A DNA stretch of 44,517 bases, from the NCBI GenBank assembly GCA_021298085.1, contig JAJTDE010000036.1, forward strand, positions 1-44,517, in the 5' to 3' direction. Positions 18,041 through 27,420 of this stretch are shown here, in pieces. Each line of letters starts with the position of its first letter. Position 1 is the first letter of the stretch. A program made the translations under genes and the position numbers. The notes below the pieces were generated by a model. The model did not search any database, was not told the origin of the DNA, and worked only from the letters and a program-made list of their open reading frames with translations. Origin of the DNA: Rubrivivax sp. GTDB taxonomy: Bacteria > Pseudomonadota > Gammaproteobacteria > Burkholderiales > Burkholderiaceae_C.

Positions 18041-20086
18041 TCAGCCGGGGCAGATCTCGCAGAACGGCGTGGCCGATGCCCGCGCGGCCACCAACGCGGC
18101 GGCTTTCTGCGTGATGGGTTGGTCCTTGCCGCCCTTCGAGCCCGGGGCCTGCGCGGCGTTCTTGGGCGGCTTGGGGCTGGCGCCGCTGCCGCTGCCGGCC
18201 GAACCGCCGGAGTTCACCATCACCAGCGTGCCCTTGATGAACACGCCCCCGGGGTTGATGTCGATGAAGTTGCCACCCACCTTCAGCGTCAGCTGAGCGC
18301 CGGCCTCGATGACCACATTCATGCCAGCCTTCAGGTGGATTTCCTGGCCCGCCTGGGCCGCCATCTTGGTGCCCATCTTGGCCTGCCAATCTTGCCCGAC
18401 GGTCAGGTGGATGGCGCCGCCGGTCTTCATCAGCTGGTCGCCAGTGAGATCGATGTGCTGATCACCGCCGAGCTGGGCCAGGCTGTCCTGCTTGACCTTC
18501 AGGTGGCTCTCGCCGCCGACAAACTCCGTGCGGCGGCTCTTGGTGTAGACGGTATGGTTTCGTTCGGCGTGCAGGTAGAGCTCCTCGCTCCCCTTCTTGT
18601 CGTCGAAGCGCAGCTCGTTGAAGTTGCCGGGGCCGCCGCCCTTGCTGCTGCGGCTCTTCAGACCCCAGCGCGTGTGCTCGGCCGGAAGCGTGTAGGGCGG
18701 GCGGTTTTCGGCGTTGTAGACGCTGCCGGTGACGATGGGCTGATCAGGGTCGCCTTCCAGGAATTCGACCACCACCTCCTGGCCGATGCGAGGCAAGGCC
18801 CAGGCGCCGTAGCCATTGCCAGCCCAAGGCTGCATGACGCGTATCCAGCAGCTGGACTCTTCGTTGGCGCGGCCATAGCGGTCCCAGCGGAACTGCACCT
18901 TGATGCGGCCATGCCCCTCGGGGTCGGTGTAGATCTCTTCACCGGAGGGGCCGACAACGGTGGCGGTCTGCGGCCCTTGCACGATGGGTTTGGGCGTTTG
19001 CCGTGCCGGGCGGAACTGTTGCGTCAGGTACTGGGCGGTGATCTGACAGCGGAAGGTGAACTCGGTGCCCGAGCTGCTGCTGTCGCCGGTGTTGGTGCTG
19101 TGGTAAGCCGCCTGCACCACCAGCAGCTTGTCGTTGAAGGCGGGCACCGGGTGGCGCGCCAGCGTGAAGCTGCAGCCCGGGAAGATGCCGCGCACATTGC
19201 CACTGCCGGTGAAGACCTGGTAGCGGCTGTGCAGCTCGTCCAGGCGCACCTTGGCGGCGGCCAGGGCCTGGGCCGGGTTGTCGACTTCGGCGGGGTAGTC
19301 GAACTGGCTGAAGTGGCCGTAGGGGTGGGGCACCGAACGCTCGGCCTTGTTTTCGACCAAGGTGCGCGGCGTCAGGTAGTTGTAGTCACGGGCCACAAAG
19401 GTGCCCGACTGGATCTCGTGCGTGGACTGCCAGGCGTCGATCTGGTCGGAGCCGCTGCGGTCTTCCTCGTCAAAACGCAGCTCCTCGTAGCCGGGCGCGG
19501 GGACATGCGCGCTGCTGGCATCGACCAGCACGATCTGGTGCTTGCCGTTGGCGTGCTCGACAAAGTAGTAAATGCCTTCCTGCTCCATCAGGCGGCTGAC
19601 GAAGTTGAAGTCGGTCTCGCGGTACTGCACGCAGTAGTCCCAGCTGCGGTAGCTGCCTGTGAGCTTGTCCTGCACGCTGGCCAGGGCGCCATGCGATTGG
19701 AAGACGGCTTTGACGATGTCCGGCACGGTCTTCTTCTGGAAGATGCGGCTGTTGGCCTGCCGCGTGAGGAACCACAGCCAGGGGCTGATCGTGGCCTGGT
19801 ACAGGTAGGCCTTGGTGCCCTTGGGGCCGTCTGTCGAGTCACGCAGCTCTGACACACCCGTCCAGCGGGTCACGTAGCCGTTGATGTGGCGGGGTTTGTC
19901 CCGTGCGCCCACCACCCGAACGGTCACGTTCTGGCCCAGCATCTGCTGCGGCTGGATGTCGTGGCGCTTGCTCTTCAGGGTCAACTCGAAGCCCCCGATC
20001 ATCGACAGGCCTTCACGGCCGTCGAGGCTGACGAGCGTGAAGACGCCGTCACCCAGCGGGGTTGCGATGTCCAGCGATTGCGGCAT
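18041..20086 (-). CDS. vgrG: Type VI secretion spike protein VgrG/TssI
   Basis: VgrG trimers form the puncturing spike on top of the Hcp tube. The 681-residue protein has the gp27-like N-terminal half (GYVTRWTGVSE, TRQANSRIFQKKTVPDIVKA, YRETDFNFVSRLMEQEGIYY) and the gp5 OB-fold with DPEGHGRIKVQFRWDR. Then follow the hallmark WIRVMQPWAGNGYGAWALPR and VEFLEGDPDQPIVTGSVYN, and a DUF2345-type beta-helix (TGDQLMKTGGAIHLTVG). A final tail of about 55 residues is Ser/Gly/Pro/Lys-rich and ends in FCEICPG; it has no recognised toxin domain and may contact the DUF4123 adaptor or PAAR-like tip. Confidence 0.97.
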   Translation of the reverse strand: MPQSLDIATPLGDGVFTLVSLDGREGLSMIGGFELTLKSKRHDIQPQQMLGQNVTVRVVGARDKPRHINGYVTRWTGVSELRDSTDGPKGTKAYLYQATISPWLWFLTRQANSRIFQKKTVPDIVKAVFQSHGALASVQDKLTGSYRSWDYCVQYRETDFNFVSRLMEQEGIYYFVEHANGKHQIVLVDASSAHVPAPGYEELRFDEEDRSGSDQIDAWQSTHEIQSGTFVARDYNYLTPRTLVENKAERSVPHPYGHFSQFDYPAEVDNPAQALAAAKVRLDELHSRYQVFTGSGNVRGIFPGCSFTLARHPVPAFNDKLLVVQAAYHSTNTGDSSSSGTEFTFRCQITAQYLTQQFRPARQTPKPIVQGPQTATVVGPSGEEIYTDPEGHGRIKVQFRWDRYGRANEESSCWIRVMQPWAGNGYGAWALPRIGQEVVVEFLEGDPDQPIVTGSVYNAENRPPYTLPAEHTRWGLKSRSSKGGGPGNFNELRFDDKKGSEELYLHAERNHTVYTKSRRTEFVGGESHLKVKQDSLAQLGGDQHIDLTGDQLMKTGGAIHLTVGQDWQAKMGTKMAAQAGQEIHLKAGMNVVIEAGAQLTLKVGGNFIDINPGGVFIKGTLVMVNSGGSAGSGSGASPKPPKNAAQAPGSKGGKDQPITQKAAALVAARASATPFCEICPG

Positions 20087-20119
20087 GGTGTGGCTTCGGC
20101 AGTAGGTTCAGGCCCGCAC

Positions 20120-21334
20120 TCAACGGGCAAGGTGGACAGGGTCAGGCTGCAGTGCCGCCTGCATCGGCACGACCAGATCGGCCGCTGGGCGGGGCGTGCG
20201 CGGCCGGCCCAGCCAGGCGGTGTGGCCAAGGGCAGCACCTGCGCCTTGGGCCGGCGTCAATCGCGCGGCGGGGATGGCCTCATGCGCAAGCAGTGGCACC
20301 AGCTCCCAGTGCCATGGCGCGCCCAAGGCGGTGGCCACCAGGTCCCGCGCACGGCGCCAGCCGGGGCGGCCGGGCAGGAAGTCCTGGTAGCGCGCGGCAT
20401 CCATCGGGCCCAGCAGCACTCGGAAGCTTTGCCGGGCGTCCCAGGAGCGATCGCCCAGCATCGCCTGCTGGCCCAGCCGGGCATGGGCGCGGCCCAGGCG
20501 GGTGCGGTCGCGCCGCTCCAGTCGGATCCAGCGCGGGGCAAACTCCTCCACCCGCGCGGCGACATCGAGGTGGCGGGACAGCATGGCAGCCAGCGGCAGC
20601 GGGCTGCGCACGCGGCGCGCCATCACACTGGCGTAGGCCCGCTTGAAATCGTCAGGGATGCTGTCGCCGGCCAGGGCATCGGCCGGGGGTGCGCGGCCTT
20701 CCAACGCGAGCGGCAGCCCCGCCAGCGCCGACAGGCGTTGCGAGAGCGGATGCGCACCCGGGCTGACGCCGGGGTCAAACGCGGTTTCGGCGCGCGTGTC
20801 CATCCAGGCCCGCACGAAGAGTGCCAGGTGCCGCCGCTGCAGCAGGTTGATGAAGGCCAGGAAGCTGTTCGCACGTTCCTGGGCCAGACGGCTGGTCAAG
20901 GGCGCAGCGGATTCGCCGTGCCGGGACGCACCATCCGGCGCGTCGGGCCGGCTCAGCTCAAAGAGGTACTGCGTCCACGCATAGGGCAGCGGGCCGTTGG
21001 GACCGAGCAAGCCCACGGCATCCTGCATCAGGATGGCGCGGCCGCTGGAGCCCTTGCCGCTGGCCGCGGACACCGCCGAGACCTCGCGCGTGGCAAAGCC
21101 AAAGACATGCGTGTGGTGGACGGCCAGGGCATCTTCGTCAATGCGCACCCCTTGACCCAGCGCGTGGCGCTCCGGCTGGGCTGCCTGCAGCAGGCGTGCG
21201 ACGGCAAGCCAGTGCAGGCGCGTACCCTGCCGTTGCTGCGCCTGCAGCGCCTGCAACGCCTGCTCCAGGCTCCAGCCGCTCGACGGAGGGCTGTCAGGGC
21301 GGGGATGCGCCGGTTCCATGATCACGCTCTGCAT
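20120..21334 (-). CDS. tssG: T6SS baseplate protein TssG
   Basis: TssG forms baseplate wedges with TssE, TssF and TssK. The 404-residue protein has the family's N-terminal pattern (LHWLAVARLLQAA) and the marker GLLGPNGPLPYAWTQYLFEL near residue 110. The FLAFINLLQRRHLALFVRAW block and the C-terminal RDRTRLGRAHARLGQQAMLG region, then FLPGRPGWRRARDLV, also match TssG. Its ATG (21332-21334) directly abuts the tssF stop; a second ATG five codons in is possible. Length is slightly above the usual 330-370 residues. Confidence 0.93.
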   Translation of the reverse strand: MQSVIMEPAHPRPDSPPSSGWSLEQALQALQAQQRQGTRLHWLAVARLLQAAQPERHALGQGVRIDEDALAVHHTHVFGFATREVSAVSAASGKGSSGRAILMQDAVGLLGPNGPLPYAWTQYLFELSRPDAPDGASRHGESAAPLTSRLAQERANSFLAFINLLQRRHLALFVRAWMDTRAETAFDPGVSPGAHPLSQRLSALAGLPLALEGRAPPADALAGDSIPDDFKRAYASVMARRVRSPLPLAAMLSRHLDVAARVEEFAPRWIRLERRDRTRLGRAHARLGQQAMLGDRSWDARQSFRVLLGPMDAARYQDFLPGRPGWRRARDLVATALGAPWHWELVPLLAHEAIPAARLTPAQGAGAALGHTAWLGRPRTPRPAADLVVPMQAALQPDPVHLAR

Positions 21335-23422
21335 TCAGATGGCCGGCCGCTGCCCAGGCGCAGCCGCCCAGCGCAGCGGCTGCGCCCAGCCAGCCATGCC
21401 GAGTTCGGTCTCCACAAAACTGTTCACGCCCACATGGGACTGCAGATAGGCAGCCAGCATGGCACCCAGCACAAACGGCGAGCCGCCTTCAAAGCCGCGC
21501 TCAGACACGGCCAGGCTGACCCGGAAGCCATGGGCCAACAGCAAGGCCTGTCGACCGCGGGCACGGCTGCCCATCGCACTGCGGGACTCTGCCGCCTCGG
21601 CAAGTGCGTCAGGGTCAGCCACAGCCGGCGCAGGGGGCAGCCTGCGCACCACCGGCTCGGTGTGGATGGCTTGCAGCGCATCGGCCTGGGCTTTCAGGAA
21701 ATGGTCGTCACCCGGGCAGAACAGGCTCAGCAAACCGCGCAGGGCCTGTGCAGAAGGACGATCGCCCCCGTCGACCAGCGACAGGTAATTGGTGGACAGC
21801 CAGCTCAGCGCGACCCACGGGTCAAAGCCATCGGTGGTGGTCTCGGCTGGCTGGGTCGGTCGCAGCACACACTGCACGACCCGCTCGGCCGGCAAGCTGT
21901 CCTGCAGCTCGTACTGTGCTTCAGCCGGATGGGCCCGCAGCCAGCGGGGCGCTTCTCGGTCCATGCACAGGGCCCGGATGGACAGGTAGTGCACGGCGGG
22001 TGCGGGTGGCCCCACACCCCGCTCGGCCAGGGCCATGAAGACCTCGGCGCCGCTCTCGGGCGGGCGGTTCAAGGCGGCGTCATCCCGATCTCGGCCGATG
22101 GTGTCAACCCCGCGCGCCCAGCGGCGACGCGCTTCGGCCTCACGCTCGGTGATCAGGCGCCGGGTGCGGCGAAGCGCATAAAAGCTGCCGGTGGCCAATC
22201 GGCCGTTGGCCGCCACCTCGTACAGTGGTGCAAAGCGACGGTCGATGCCGGGCCCACCGCCGCGCACGTCCAGCACCTGAACGATTTCCTGGGCCTGTAC
22301 ACGGTGCTTGTCGACAACGATCTGGTAGTCCATCTGGCCGGGCACCACGTCCAGTCGCTCCAGCGCGCGCTCACGAAGATTGACGGCCGGCGTGCAGTAC
22401 AGCTTCAACGCGTCCGCCTTCAGCGACTTCTCCAGACGGGGGTAATCGGCCGAGAAGAACAGCTGCAGGAAACACCGACGGCCCGGCATGCCGCGCAAGG
22501 CAGCGCGCAGGCCGCAGACATCGATGAACTGGAACTTCTCGCGCACGGCCGCGTACTCGCGCAGCAGCCGGAAGCCCACATGGCCTCGCACGGGCATCGG
22601 CATCAGCGCATCGGCATCGGACAAGCCCGCGTGACGCACGGCGGCGGCCGGAAGCCACCGCGTATGGCGCTTGCCATCGGCATCGCTGGACACACACACG
22701 CCCAGGCACCGACCGCCCAGCAGTTCCATCAGTTGGCTGGCCTGCGGCTCCTCGGAGCCCACATAGAACCGCAGGCGCTCCAGCGGCAATTGCCCCAGCG
22801 TCAGCTCGTCGGCTTGCAGTGCCAGTTCCAGACGCAGCAGCGCCTTGGCCTGACCTGCGGCCGGTGGCCCCACGGCCTCCGGATCGACCTCATCAGCCTC
22901 ATCAGCATCGTCTGCGCGGGCAGCGGCGCGGGTGGCCAGTGCCGGTGACGGGCGCCATTGCCGCTCGTCGGGCCGGCTGCGGTACTGCAGGCCCGTGAGC
23001 TGCAGCGGCCAGAGGTCCACGGTCGAGGTGGTCTCGAACTCGCAGCGCACATCGGCCGCGGGCAGCGAACCCACCACCAGTGTCTTGCGCGGCACCGGCC
23101 AGCCGCGATGCAGGCGCGGGTCGTCCAGCAACGGGCGCAGCTGCACGATACACACCGATGGCACGGGCGCCTGCCAGCCGGGGAAAAGCACCTCCAGCAG
23201 CTGCTGGGTGAAATCGGGAAACTGACTGTCCAGCTTCAGTCGCACCCGCGCCGAGAGGTAGGCCACACCCTCCAGCAAACGTTCGACGTAAGGATCGGCT
23301 ACCTGACCGTCCTGGAGCTTCAGCATGCCGGCGGCCGAACGGTACTCCTCGGCAAACTCCACGGCCTCACCGCGCAGGCGCTGCAGCTCCTCGTTGTAGA
23401 AGTGGATCAGGCGCGGGTCCAT
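21335..23422 (-). CDS. tssF: T6SS baseplate protein TssF
   Basis: TssF is the large wedge component of the T6SS baseplate. The 695-residue protein opens with the diagnostic MDPRLIHFYNEELQRLRGEA, then DPYVERLLEGVAYLSARVRL and FPDFTQQLLEVLFPGW. It also has FRLLREYAAVREKFQFIDVC and VNLRERALERLDV, and the C-terminal WVALSWLSTNYLSL and FCPGDDHFLKAQ regions. A longer-than-usual central part contains acidic DDADEADEVDPEA. It is 13 bases after tssE. Confidence 0.95.
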   Translation of the reverse strand: MDPRLIHFYNEELQRLRGEAVEFAEEYRSAAGMLKLQDGQVADPYVERLLEGVAYLSARVRLKLDSQFPDFTQQLLEVLFPGWQAPVPSVCIVQLRPLLDDPRLHRGWPVPRKTLVVGSLPAADVRCEFETTSTVDLWPLQLTGLQYRSRPDERQWRPSPALATRAAARADDADEADEVDPEAVGPPAAGQAKALLRLELALQADELTLGQLPLERLRFYVGSEEPQASQLMELLGGRCLGVCVSSDADGKRHTRWLPAAAVRHAGLSDADALMPMPVRGHVGFRLLREYAAVREKFQFIDVCGLRAALRGMPGRRCFLQLFFSADYPRLEKSLKADALKLYCTPAVNLRERALERLDVVPGQMDYQIVVDKHRVQAQEIVQVLDVRGGGPGIDRRFAPLYEVAANGRLATGSFYALRRTRRLITEREAEARRRWARGVDTIGRDRDDAALNRPPESGAEVFMALAERGVGPPAPAVHYLSIRALCMDREAPRWLRAHPAEAQYELQDSLPAERVVQCVLRPTQPAETTTDGFDPWVALSWLSTNYLSLVDGGDRPSAQALRGLLSLFCPGDDHFLKAQADALQAIHTEPVVRRLPPAPAVADPDALAEAAESRSAMGSRARGRQALLLAHGFRVSLAVSERGFEGGSPFVLGAMLAAYLQSHVGVNSFVETELGMAGWAQPLRWAAAPGQRPAI

Positions 23423-23435
23423 CGGAGCGTGTCCT

Positions 23436-23900
23436 TCAGGGCAGCAGACGGGCTTCGCCGGTCTCCAGATCGATCTCGGTGCGCACCTGAAAGTCCCTCA
23501 CCGGATTGGAGAGCAGGAAACTCACGACCTCGAAACGGAGCGTATTGAAGTGCGGGTTGCTGCCGTGGGAAACCGGCCGCACCTCCAGGTGGGCAGGGTG
23601 CAGCCGGGGCTCATACCAAAGGATGCGCTGGCGGATGTCATCTGCCATCTCGGCCGGCTGGATGGTGGATTGCGGGCGCCCGGAGTAGGCCGGCACCCCG
23701 AAACACAGCGTGCTCGAGCGCACCGTCGACGGAAGATCTACCCGGCCGATACGGTGTGGCGCTTCGGTGTTCAGCAGCCACTCGAGATTGCGCAGCACAT
23801 CGTCACGCACGTCAGACCAGCTGGCGTTGAGCACGCGCTGCCCGGTGCCGTCCACACCGCTGCCCCAACGCTGCAGCAGACAGGGCAGAAACAGGGTCAT
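23436..23900 (-). CDS. tssE: T6SS baseplate protein TssE (gp25-like)
   Basis: TssE resembles phage T4 gp25 and starts sheath polymerisation on the baseplate. The 154-residue protein has VRDDVLRNLEWLLNTEAPHR near the middle, a DDIRQRILWYEPRLHPAHLE block, and ends FQVRTEIDLETGEARLLP, typical of the family. The E(I/L)xxRI-like region is seen as DDIRQRI. It lies between tagJ and tssF with close spacing. Confidence 0.94.
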   Translation of the reverse strand: MTLFLPCLLQRWGSGVDGTGQRVLNASWSDVRDDVLRNLEWLLNTEAPHRIGRVDLPSTVRSSTLCFGVPAYSGRPQSTIQPAEMADDIRQRILWYEPRLHPAHLEVRPVSHGSNPHFNTLRFEVVSFLLSNPVRDFQVRTEIDLETGEARLLP

Positions 23901-23913
23901 GGGCGACGCAGCC

Positions 23914-24696
23914 TCACGCGGCGGGCTGCAGCGTCAATTCGCGGATGTCCAGCAAGCCGAACTCCCCGGTGTCGGTGATCAGTGTCTTCTGGCCAAACCC
24001 CCGAAAAGCGGCCGCATCGGGCGCGTCGGCCTCGGCCAGCGGCGCCCAATGTGTCATCTCGCCAAGGTGCTCGGCATCGTCGCGCGGCCCCGGGTAGCGG
24101 GCCGGCAGGAAGGCCTCGATGGCATTTTCATCCTCGAGCGTGACCAGGGCATGCAACCACAGGCGGTCTCGCAGCTCCGTCGGCGGACGGGTGCTGATGG
24201 CACGCAGACGCGACCAGGGCACCCAGAAATACTGGCCTCGCACCATCAGCTCCAGGCACGGGCCCAGCCGCGCATCGCCGTCGCAGACCCAGGCAAAGGG
24301 CTGGCCGTTGACCAAGCCGGCGCAGGCCTGGCTGGCCTGCTGGGCCTTGAGCAGCCGTGCCGCCCCCGAAACCTGGCCCACCGGGCCGGCCGGCAGCTCT
24401 GCCAGCCCCGCCACCAGATCGGCAAACCAGGGTGGCGGCTCGCCGAGGCAGACCGGTGCGCGTCGGCCAGCCAGTACCTCCAGCCGCGTCTCTTCAGCCT
24501 TCAGCAGTGCTTCACAGGCCTGGGCTTCCAGCGTCCAGCTGCTGTCGATGGCCACCATGGCATTCAGCTGGGTGCGGGCACGGGCAAACTCGCCGCGTGA
24601 GGCAAAGATCTGCCACAACGCACTGCGAGCGCCCAGGTCATTCGGGCGCACCTGCACGCGTTGACGCGCCTGCTCGAAGTGGGTGTCCAGGGCCAT
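23914..24696 (-). CDS. tagJ: T6SS accessory protein TagJ/ImpE
   Basis: TagJ interacts with the sheath component TssB and is thought to affect sheath recycling by ClpV. The 260-residue protein has a TPR-like N-terminus (MALDTHFEQARQRVQVRPND, RGEFARARTQLNAMVAID) and the ImpE core with FAWVCDGDARLGPCLEL and YFWVPWSRLRAI. Further core blocks are LWLHALVTLEDE and FLPARYPG, with GFGQKTLITDTGEFGLLDIR near the end. Presence of TagJ with TssE next to it is typical of clusters in the P. aeruginosa H1-like group. It follows hcp by 48 bases. Confidence 0.92.
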   Translation of the reverse strand: MALDTHFEQARQRVQVRPNDLGARSALWQIFASRGEFARARTQLNAMVAIDSSWTLEAQACEALLKAEETRLEVLAGRRAPVCLGEPPPWFADLVAGLAELPAGPVGQVSGAARLLKAQQASQACAGLVNGQPFAWVCDGDARLGPCLELMVRGQYFWVPWSRLRAISTRPPTELRDRLWLHALVTLEDENAIEAFLPARYPGPRDDAEHLGEMTHWAPLAEADAPDAAAFRGFGQKTLITDTGEFGLLDIRELTLQPAA

Positions 24697-24744
24697 GATG
24701 GGCGGGCGAAGGAGACGCGAATGAGATGGGGAGGGGACAGCCGA

Positions 24745-25236
24745 TCAGGCGGTCTTGGCGTTCTTCTGGACGTTGAAACCGGCAATCACTGGCCCACCCT
24801 TCTTGGCGCCCTTGTTGTCCTGCTCCTGGTACTCGATCTTGTACTCGGCAAAAGACAGCGAGACCTGTTCCATCACCGTGTCGTCGCTGTTGGAGCCTGC
24901 GGGGCTGACGCCAGACACCAGGATGTCGGTCAGGGTGATCTTCAGGAAAGCGACATTCGCGTCACCGCCCTCCTTGGTGCAGGTCAGCTCTGCCTTGGGA
25001 ATGTGCTGGCCGGTGCAGCAGGCGGTCATCAGCTTGGGCGTGGCCTTGTCGACCATGTGCGTGAAGGTCAGGGCCTGGATGTTGACCTTGCCGGCCGAGC
25101 CGCCCTGGCTGACGGCAAAGTTGGTGGTTTGCGTCATGCCCCAGCTGAAGGACATGACCTGGATCTGGTCTTCAAAGCCCTTGACGGCTGACATGCCGGG
25201 GATGGTGTCGATCTTGATGTGGATATTGACGGCCAT
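24745..25236 (-). CDS. hcp: T6SS tube protein Hcp/TssD
   Basis: Hcp hexamers stack into the secreted inner tube. The 163-residue protein begins MAVNIHIKIDTIPGMSAVKG and has GFEDQIQVMSFSWGMTQ, then VNIQALTFTHMVDKATPKLM and TCTKEGGDANVAFLKITLTD, ending in MEQVSLSFAEYKIEYQEQ. It has no toxin extension. A strong CAGGAGA ribosome-binding site lies just before the ATG. The 91-base gap to tssC, with a palindrome at the tssC stop, would allow separate high expression of this abundant protein. Confidence 0.97.
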   Translation of the reverse strand: MAVNIHIKIDTIPGMSAVKGFEDQIQVMSFSWGMTQTTNFAVSQGGSAGKVNIQALTFTHMVDKATPKLMTACCTGQHIPKAELTCTKEGGDANVAFLKITLTDILVSGVSPAGSNSDDTVMEQVSLSFAEYKIEYQEQDNKGAKKGGPVIAGFNVQKNAKTA

Positions 25237-25321
25237 GGTTGACTCTCCTGAGCGGACGGGTTGGGAAAACAGTTGAATGGAAGCTTAGGGTCAATGGAGG
25301 ATCGCGCGCTCGCGGTGTAGT

Positions 25322-25336
25322 GCGGCCTCAGGCCGC
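25322..25336. repeat. Perfect palindrome centred on the tssC stop codon
   Basis: GCGGCC-TCA-GGCCGC: a six-pair GC stem whose three-base loop is exactly the tssC stop codon (25328-25330). It could act as an mRNA processing or stability element between tssC and the highly expressed hcp. No T-run follows. Confidence 0.5.
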
Positions 25337-26827
25337 GCCACGCTGCGACGGCAGCTCGGACACCAGCCTCAAGCCCACGTTGAGGCCCTCCAGCTGGTAG
25401 TGGGGACGCAGGAAAAACTGGGCGTTGTAGTAGCCCGGGTTCGCCTTGTTCTCGACGACGGTGACCTCGGCGCCTGCCAAGGGCCGGGCAGCCAGGGTCT
25501 CGATGGGCGCAGAGGTGTCCTCGTACACGTAGTTCAGTATCCAGTCCTGCAGGTAGCGCTGCATGGTGGAGGCGCTGGTAAAACCGCCCACCTTGTCACG
25601 CACCATGCACTTCAGGTAATGGGCGAAGCGGCAGGTCGCAAAGATGTAGGGCAGGCGCGCGCCGAGGCGGGCATTGGCCGTCGCACCGGCGTCGTCGAAC
25701 ACCGGGGGCTTGTGCACCGAATCACCGGCCATGAAAACGGCTTCGTTGCTGTTCTTGCGGTGCACCAGCGCCAGCATGCCGTTCTTGGCCAGCTCGCCTT
25801 CGCGGCGGTCGGTGATGGCGATCTCGGTGGGGCACTTGATGTCCACACCGCCGTCATCGCTGGCAAAGGTGTGCATCTTGAGCTTGTCGACGTTGCCGCC
25901 GGACTCCACACCACGGATGGCGGTTGTCCAGCCGTAGAGCTTGAACGCGCGCGTGATGTTGGTGGCCATCGCATAGGCGGAATTGGCCCAGGTGTAGCTC
26001 TCGTGGTGGCCCTGCTCAACCTTCTCCTCGTAGGCCATGTCGGTGGCCGGGTTGGTGGAGGCGCCATAAGGCAGCCGCGCCAGGAAGCGCGGCATCGCCA
26101 GGCCCACGTAGCGGCTGTCCTCGCTCTTGCGGAACGCGCGCCACTCGGCGTATTCGGGCATCTCGAAGATCTTGGTCAGGTCGCGCGGGTTGGCCAGTTC
26201 CTGCCAGGACTTCATCTGGAACAGCGCCGGGCTGGGCGAGCTGACGAACGGCGCGTGCGCCGCCGCGGCGATCTTGGCCATGCCACTCAGGATCTCGATG
26301 TCGGGCGGGGTCTGGTCAAACTGGTAGTCGCCCACCAGGCAGCCGTAAGGCGCGCCACCCAGCGTGCCGTACTCGGCCTCGTAGATGGCCTTGAAGAGGG
26401 GCGACTGGTCCCAGGCGATGCCCTCGAACTTGCGGAACATCTTGCCGAGCTCGTCCTTCTTGACGTGCATCACGCGGATCTTCAGCGTCTCGTCGGTCTC
26501 GGTGTTGTCGACCATGTACTTCAGGCCGCGCCAGGCCCCTTCCAGCTTCTGGAAATCGGGGTGGTGCATGATGCTGTCGAGCTGTCGGCCCACCTTGGCG
26601 TCAATGGCGGCAATGATGGCGTCGATGGTCTGCACGGCGTCGCCCTTGCGCAGATCGACACCGGACAAGGCCTGCTGCGCGAGCGACTGCACGGCCTTCT
26701 CGATGGTGCTCTGTGCCTCCGCGGTGGGTGGGCGGAAATCCTGCTCGAGCAGGCGCTGCAGGTCAGAGCCTTCTTCCACCTGGACGGCGGCAAGGGGGCT
26801 GGCGGAGGTGTGTGCTTCAGTGGCCAT
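25328..26827 (-). CDS. tssC: T6SS contractile sheath large subunit TssC/VipB
   Basis: TssC and TssB form the contractile sheath. The protein (499 residues from the chosen ATG) has VDLRKGDAVQTIDAIIAAID, then HHPDFQKLEGAWRGLKYMVD and PYGCLVGDYQFDQ. Further markers are FMAGDSVHKPPVF and ARLPYIFATCRFAHYLKCMV, with YNAQFFLRPHYQLEGLNVGL near the end. All are family hallmarks. ATG at 26825-26827 (MATEAH) is preferred; a TTG six codons earlier extends the frame without support. It follows tssB by 39 bases. Confidence 0.96.
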   Translation of the reverse strand: MATEAHTSASPLAAVQVEEGSDLQRLLEQDFRPPTAEAQSTIEKAVQSLAQQALSGVDLRKGDAVQTIDAIIAAIDAKVGRQLDSIMHHPDFQKLEGAWRGLKYMVDNTETDETLKIRVMHVKKDELGKMFRKFEGIAWDQSPLFKAIYEAEYGTLGGAPYGCLVGDYQFDQTPPDIEILSGMAKIAAAAHAPFVSSPSPALFQMKSWQELANPRDLTKIFEMPEYAEWRAFRKSEDSRYVGLAMPRFLARLPYGASTNPATDMAYEEKVEQGHHESYTWANSAYAMATNITRAFKLYGWTTAIRGVESGGNVDKLKMHTFASDDGGVDIKCPTEIAITDRREGELAKNGMLALVHRKNSNEAVFMAGDSVHKPPVFDDAGATANARLGARLPYIFATCRFAHYLKCMVRDKVGGFTSASTMQRYLQDWILNYVYEDTSAPIETLAARPLAGAEVTVVENKANPGYYNAQFFLRPHYQLEGLNVGLRLVSELPSQRGAA

Positions 26828-26866
26828 GGATGGGTGTCCGATCAAGGGTTGCTGGAGGCCGGCGGT

Positions 26867-27373
26867 TCAGGTGGGCGCCTTGGGGTTCGGCGCCTCGGCG
26901 ATGGCCTTCAACAGGTTCTCGTCGTCGAGGATCTTGTTGATCAGGTCTTCGGCCTTGCCCTTGCCGTCCATGTAGGTCTTCAGCGCTGCAAGCTGCGTGC
27001 GCACTTCGATGAGCTCCTTCAGGCCATCCACCTTGGAGGCGACCTTCAACGGCTGGAAATCGTCCATGCTCTGGAACTCGATGGACACGGGCAGCGTGCC
27101 CTCGCCGCTGAGCGCGTTGTCGACCTGGAAGGACACCTTGGGCTTGATGGCGGCCATCCGCTTGTCGAAGTTGTCGATGTCGATTTCCATGAACTTGCGG
27201 TTGTCCAGCTTCTTCGTGGCTTCCTCGCTGTCGCTCTTGCCCGCCAAGTCAGACATCACGCCGACGATGAACGGCAGCTCCACCAACTTCTTGGCACCAT
27301 TGGTTTCCAGCTCGTACTGGATCTGCACGCGCGGCGCACGGTTGCGGCCGACAAACTTCTGACCTTCACTCAT
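26867..27373 (-). CDS. tssB: T6SS contractile sheath small subunit TssB/VipA
   Basis: TssB pairs with TssC in the sheath. The 168-residue protein starts MSEGQKFVGRNRAPRVQIQY and has ELPFIVGVMSDLAGKSD and the conserved NRKFMEIDIDNFDKRMAAI, then FQSMDDFQPLKVASKV and the C-terminal helix ending in LLKAIAEAP. Length is standard. It lies 47 bases after tssA. TagJ, a TssB partner in the P. aeruginosa H1 system, is encoded nearby. Confidence 0.97.
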   Translation of the reverse strand: MSEGQKFVGRNRAPRVQIQYELETNGAKKLVELPFIVGVMSDLAGKSDSEEATKKLDNRKFMEIDIDNFDKRMAAIKPKVSFQVDNALSGEGTLPVSIEFQSMDDFQPLKVASKVDGLKELIEVRTQLAALKTYMDGKGKAEDLINKILDDENLLKAIAEAPNPKAPT

Positions 27374-27420
27374 AGGGGCTCCTGCACATCAGGTCGTGAC
27401 AAAGGGGTAACGCCAAAGGC

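Noticed and set aside
19886..22948. A 1020-codon open frame on the plus strand opposite vgrG, tssG and tssF
   Set aside because: It is antisense to three well-supported T6SS genes, with no family resemblance; long antisense frames are expected in DNA of this G+C content.
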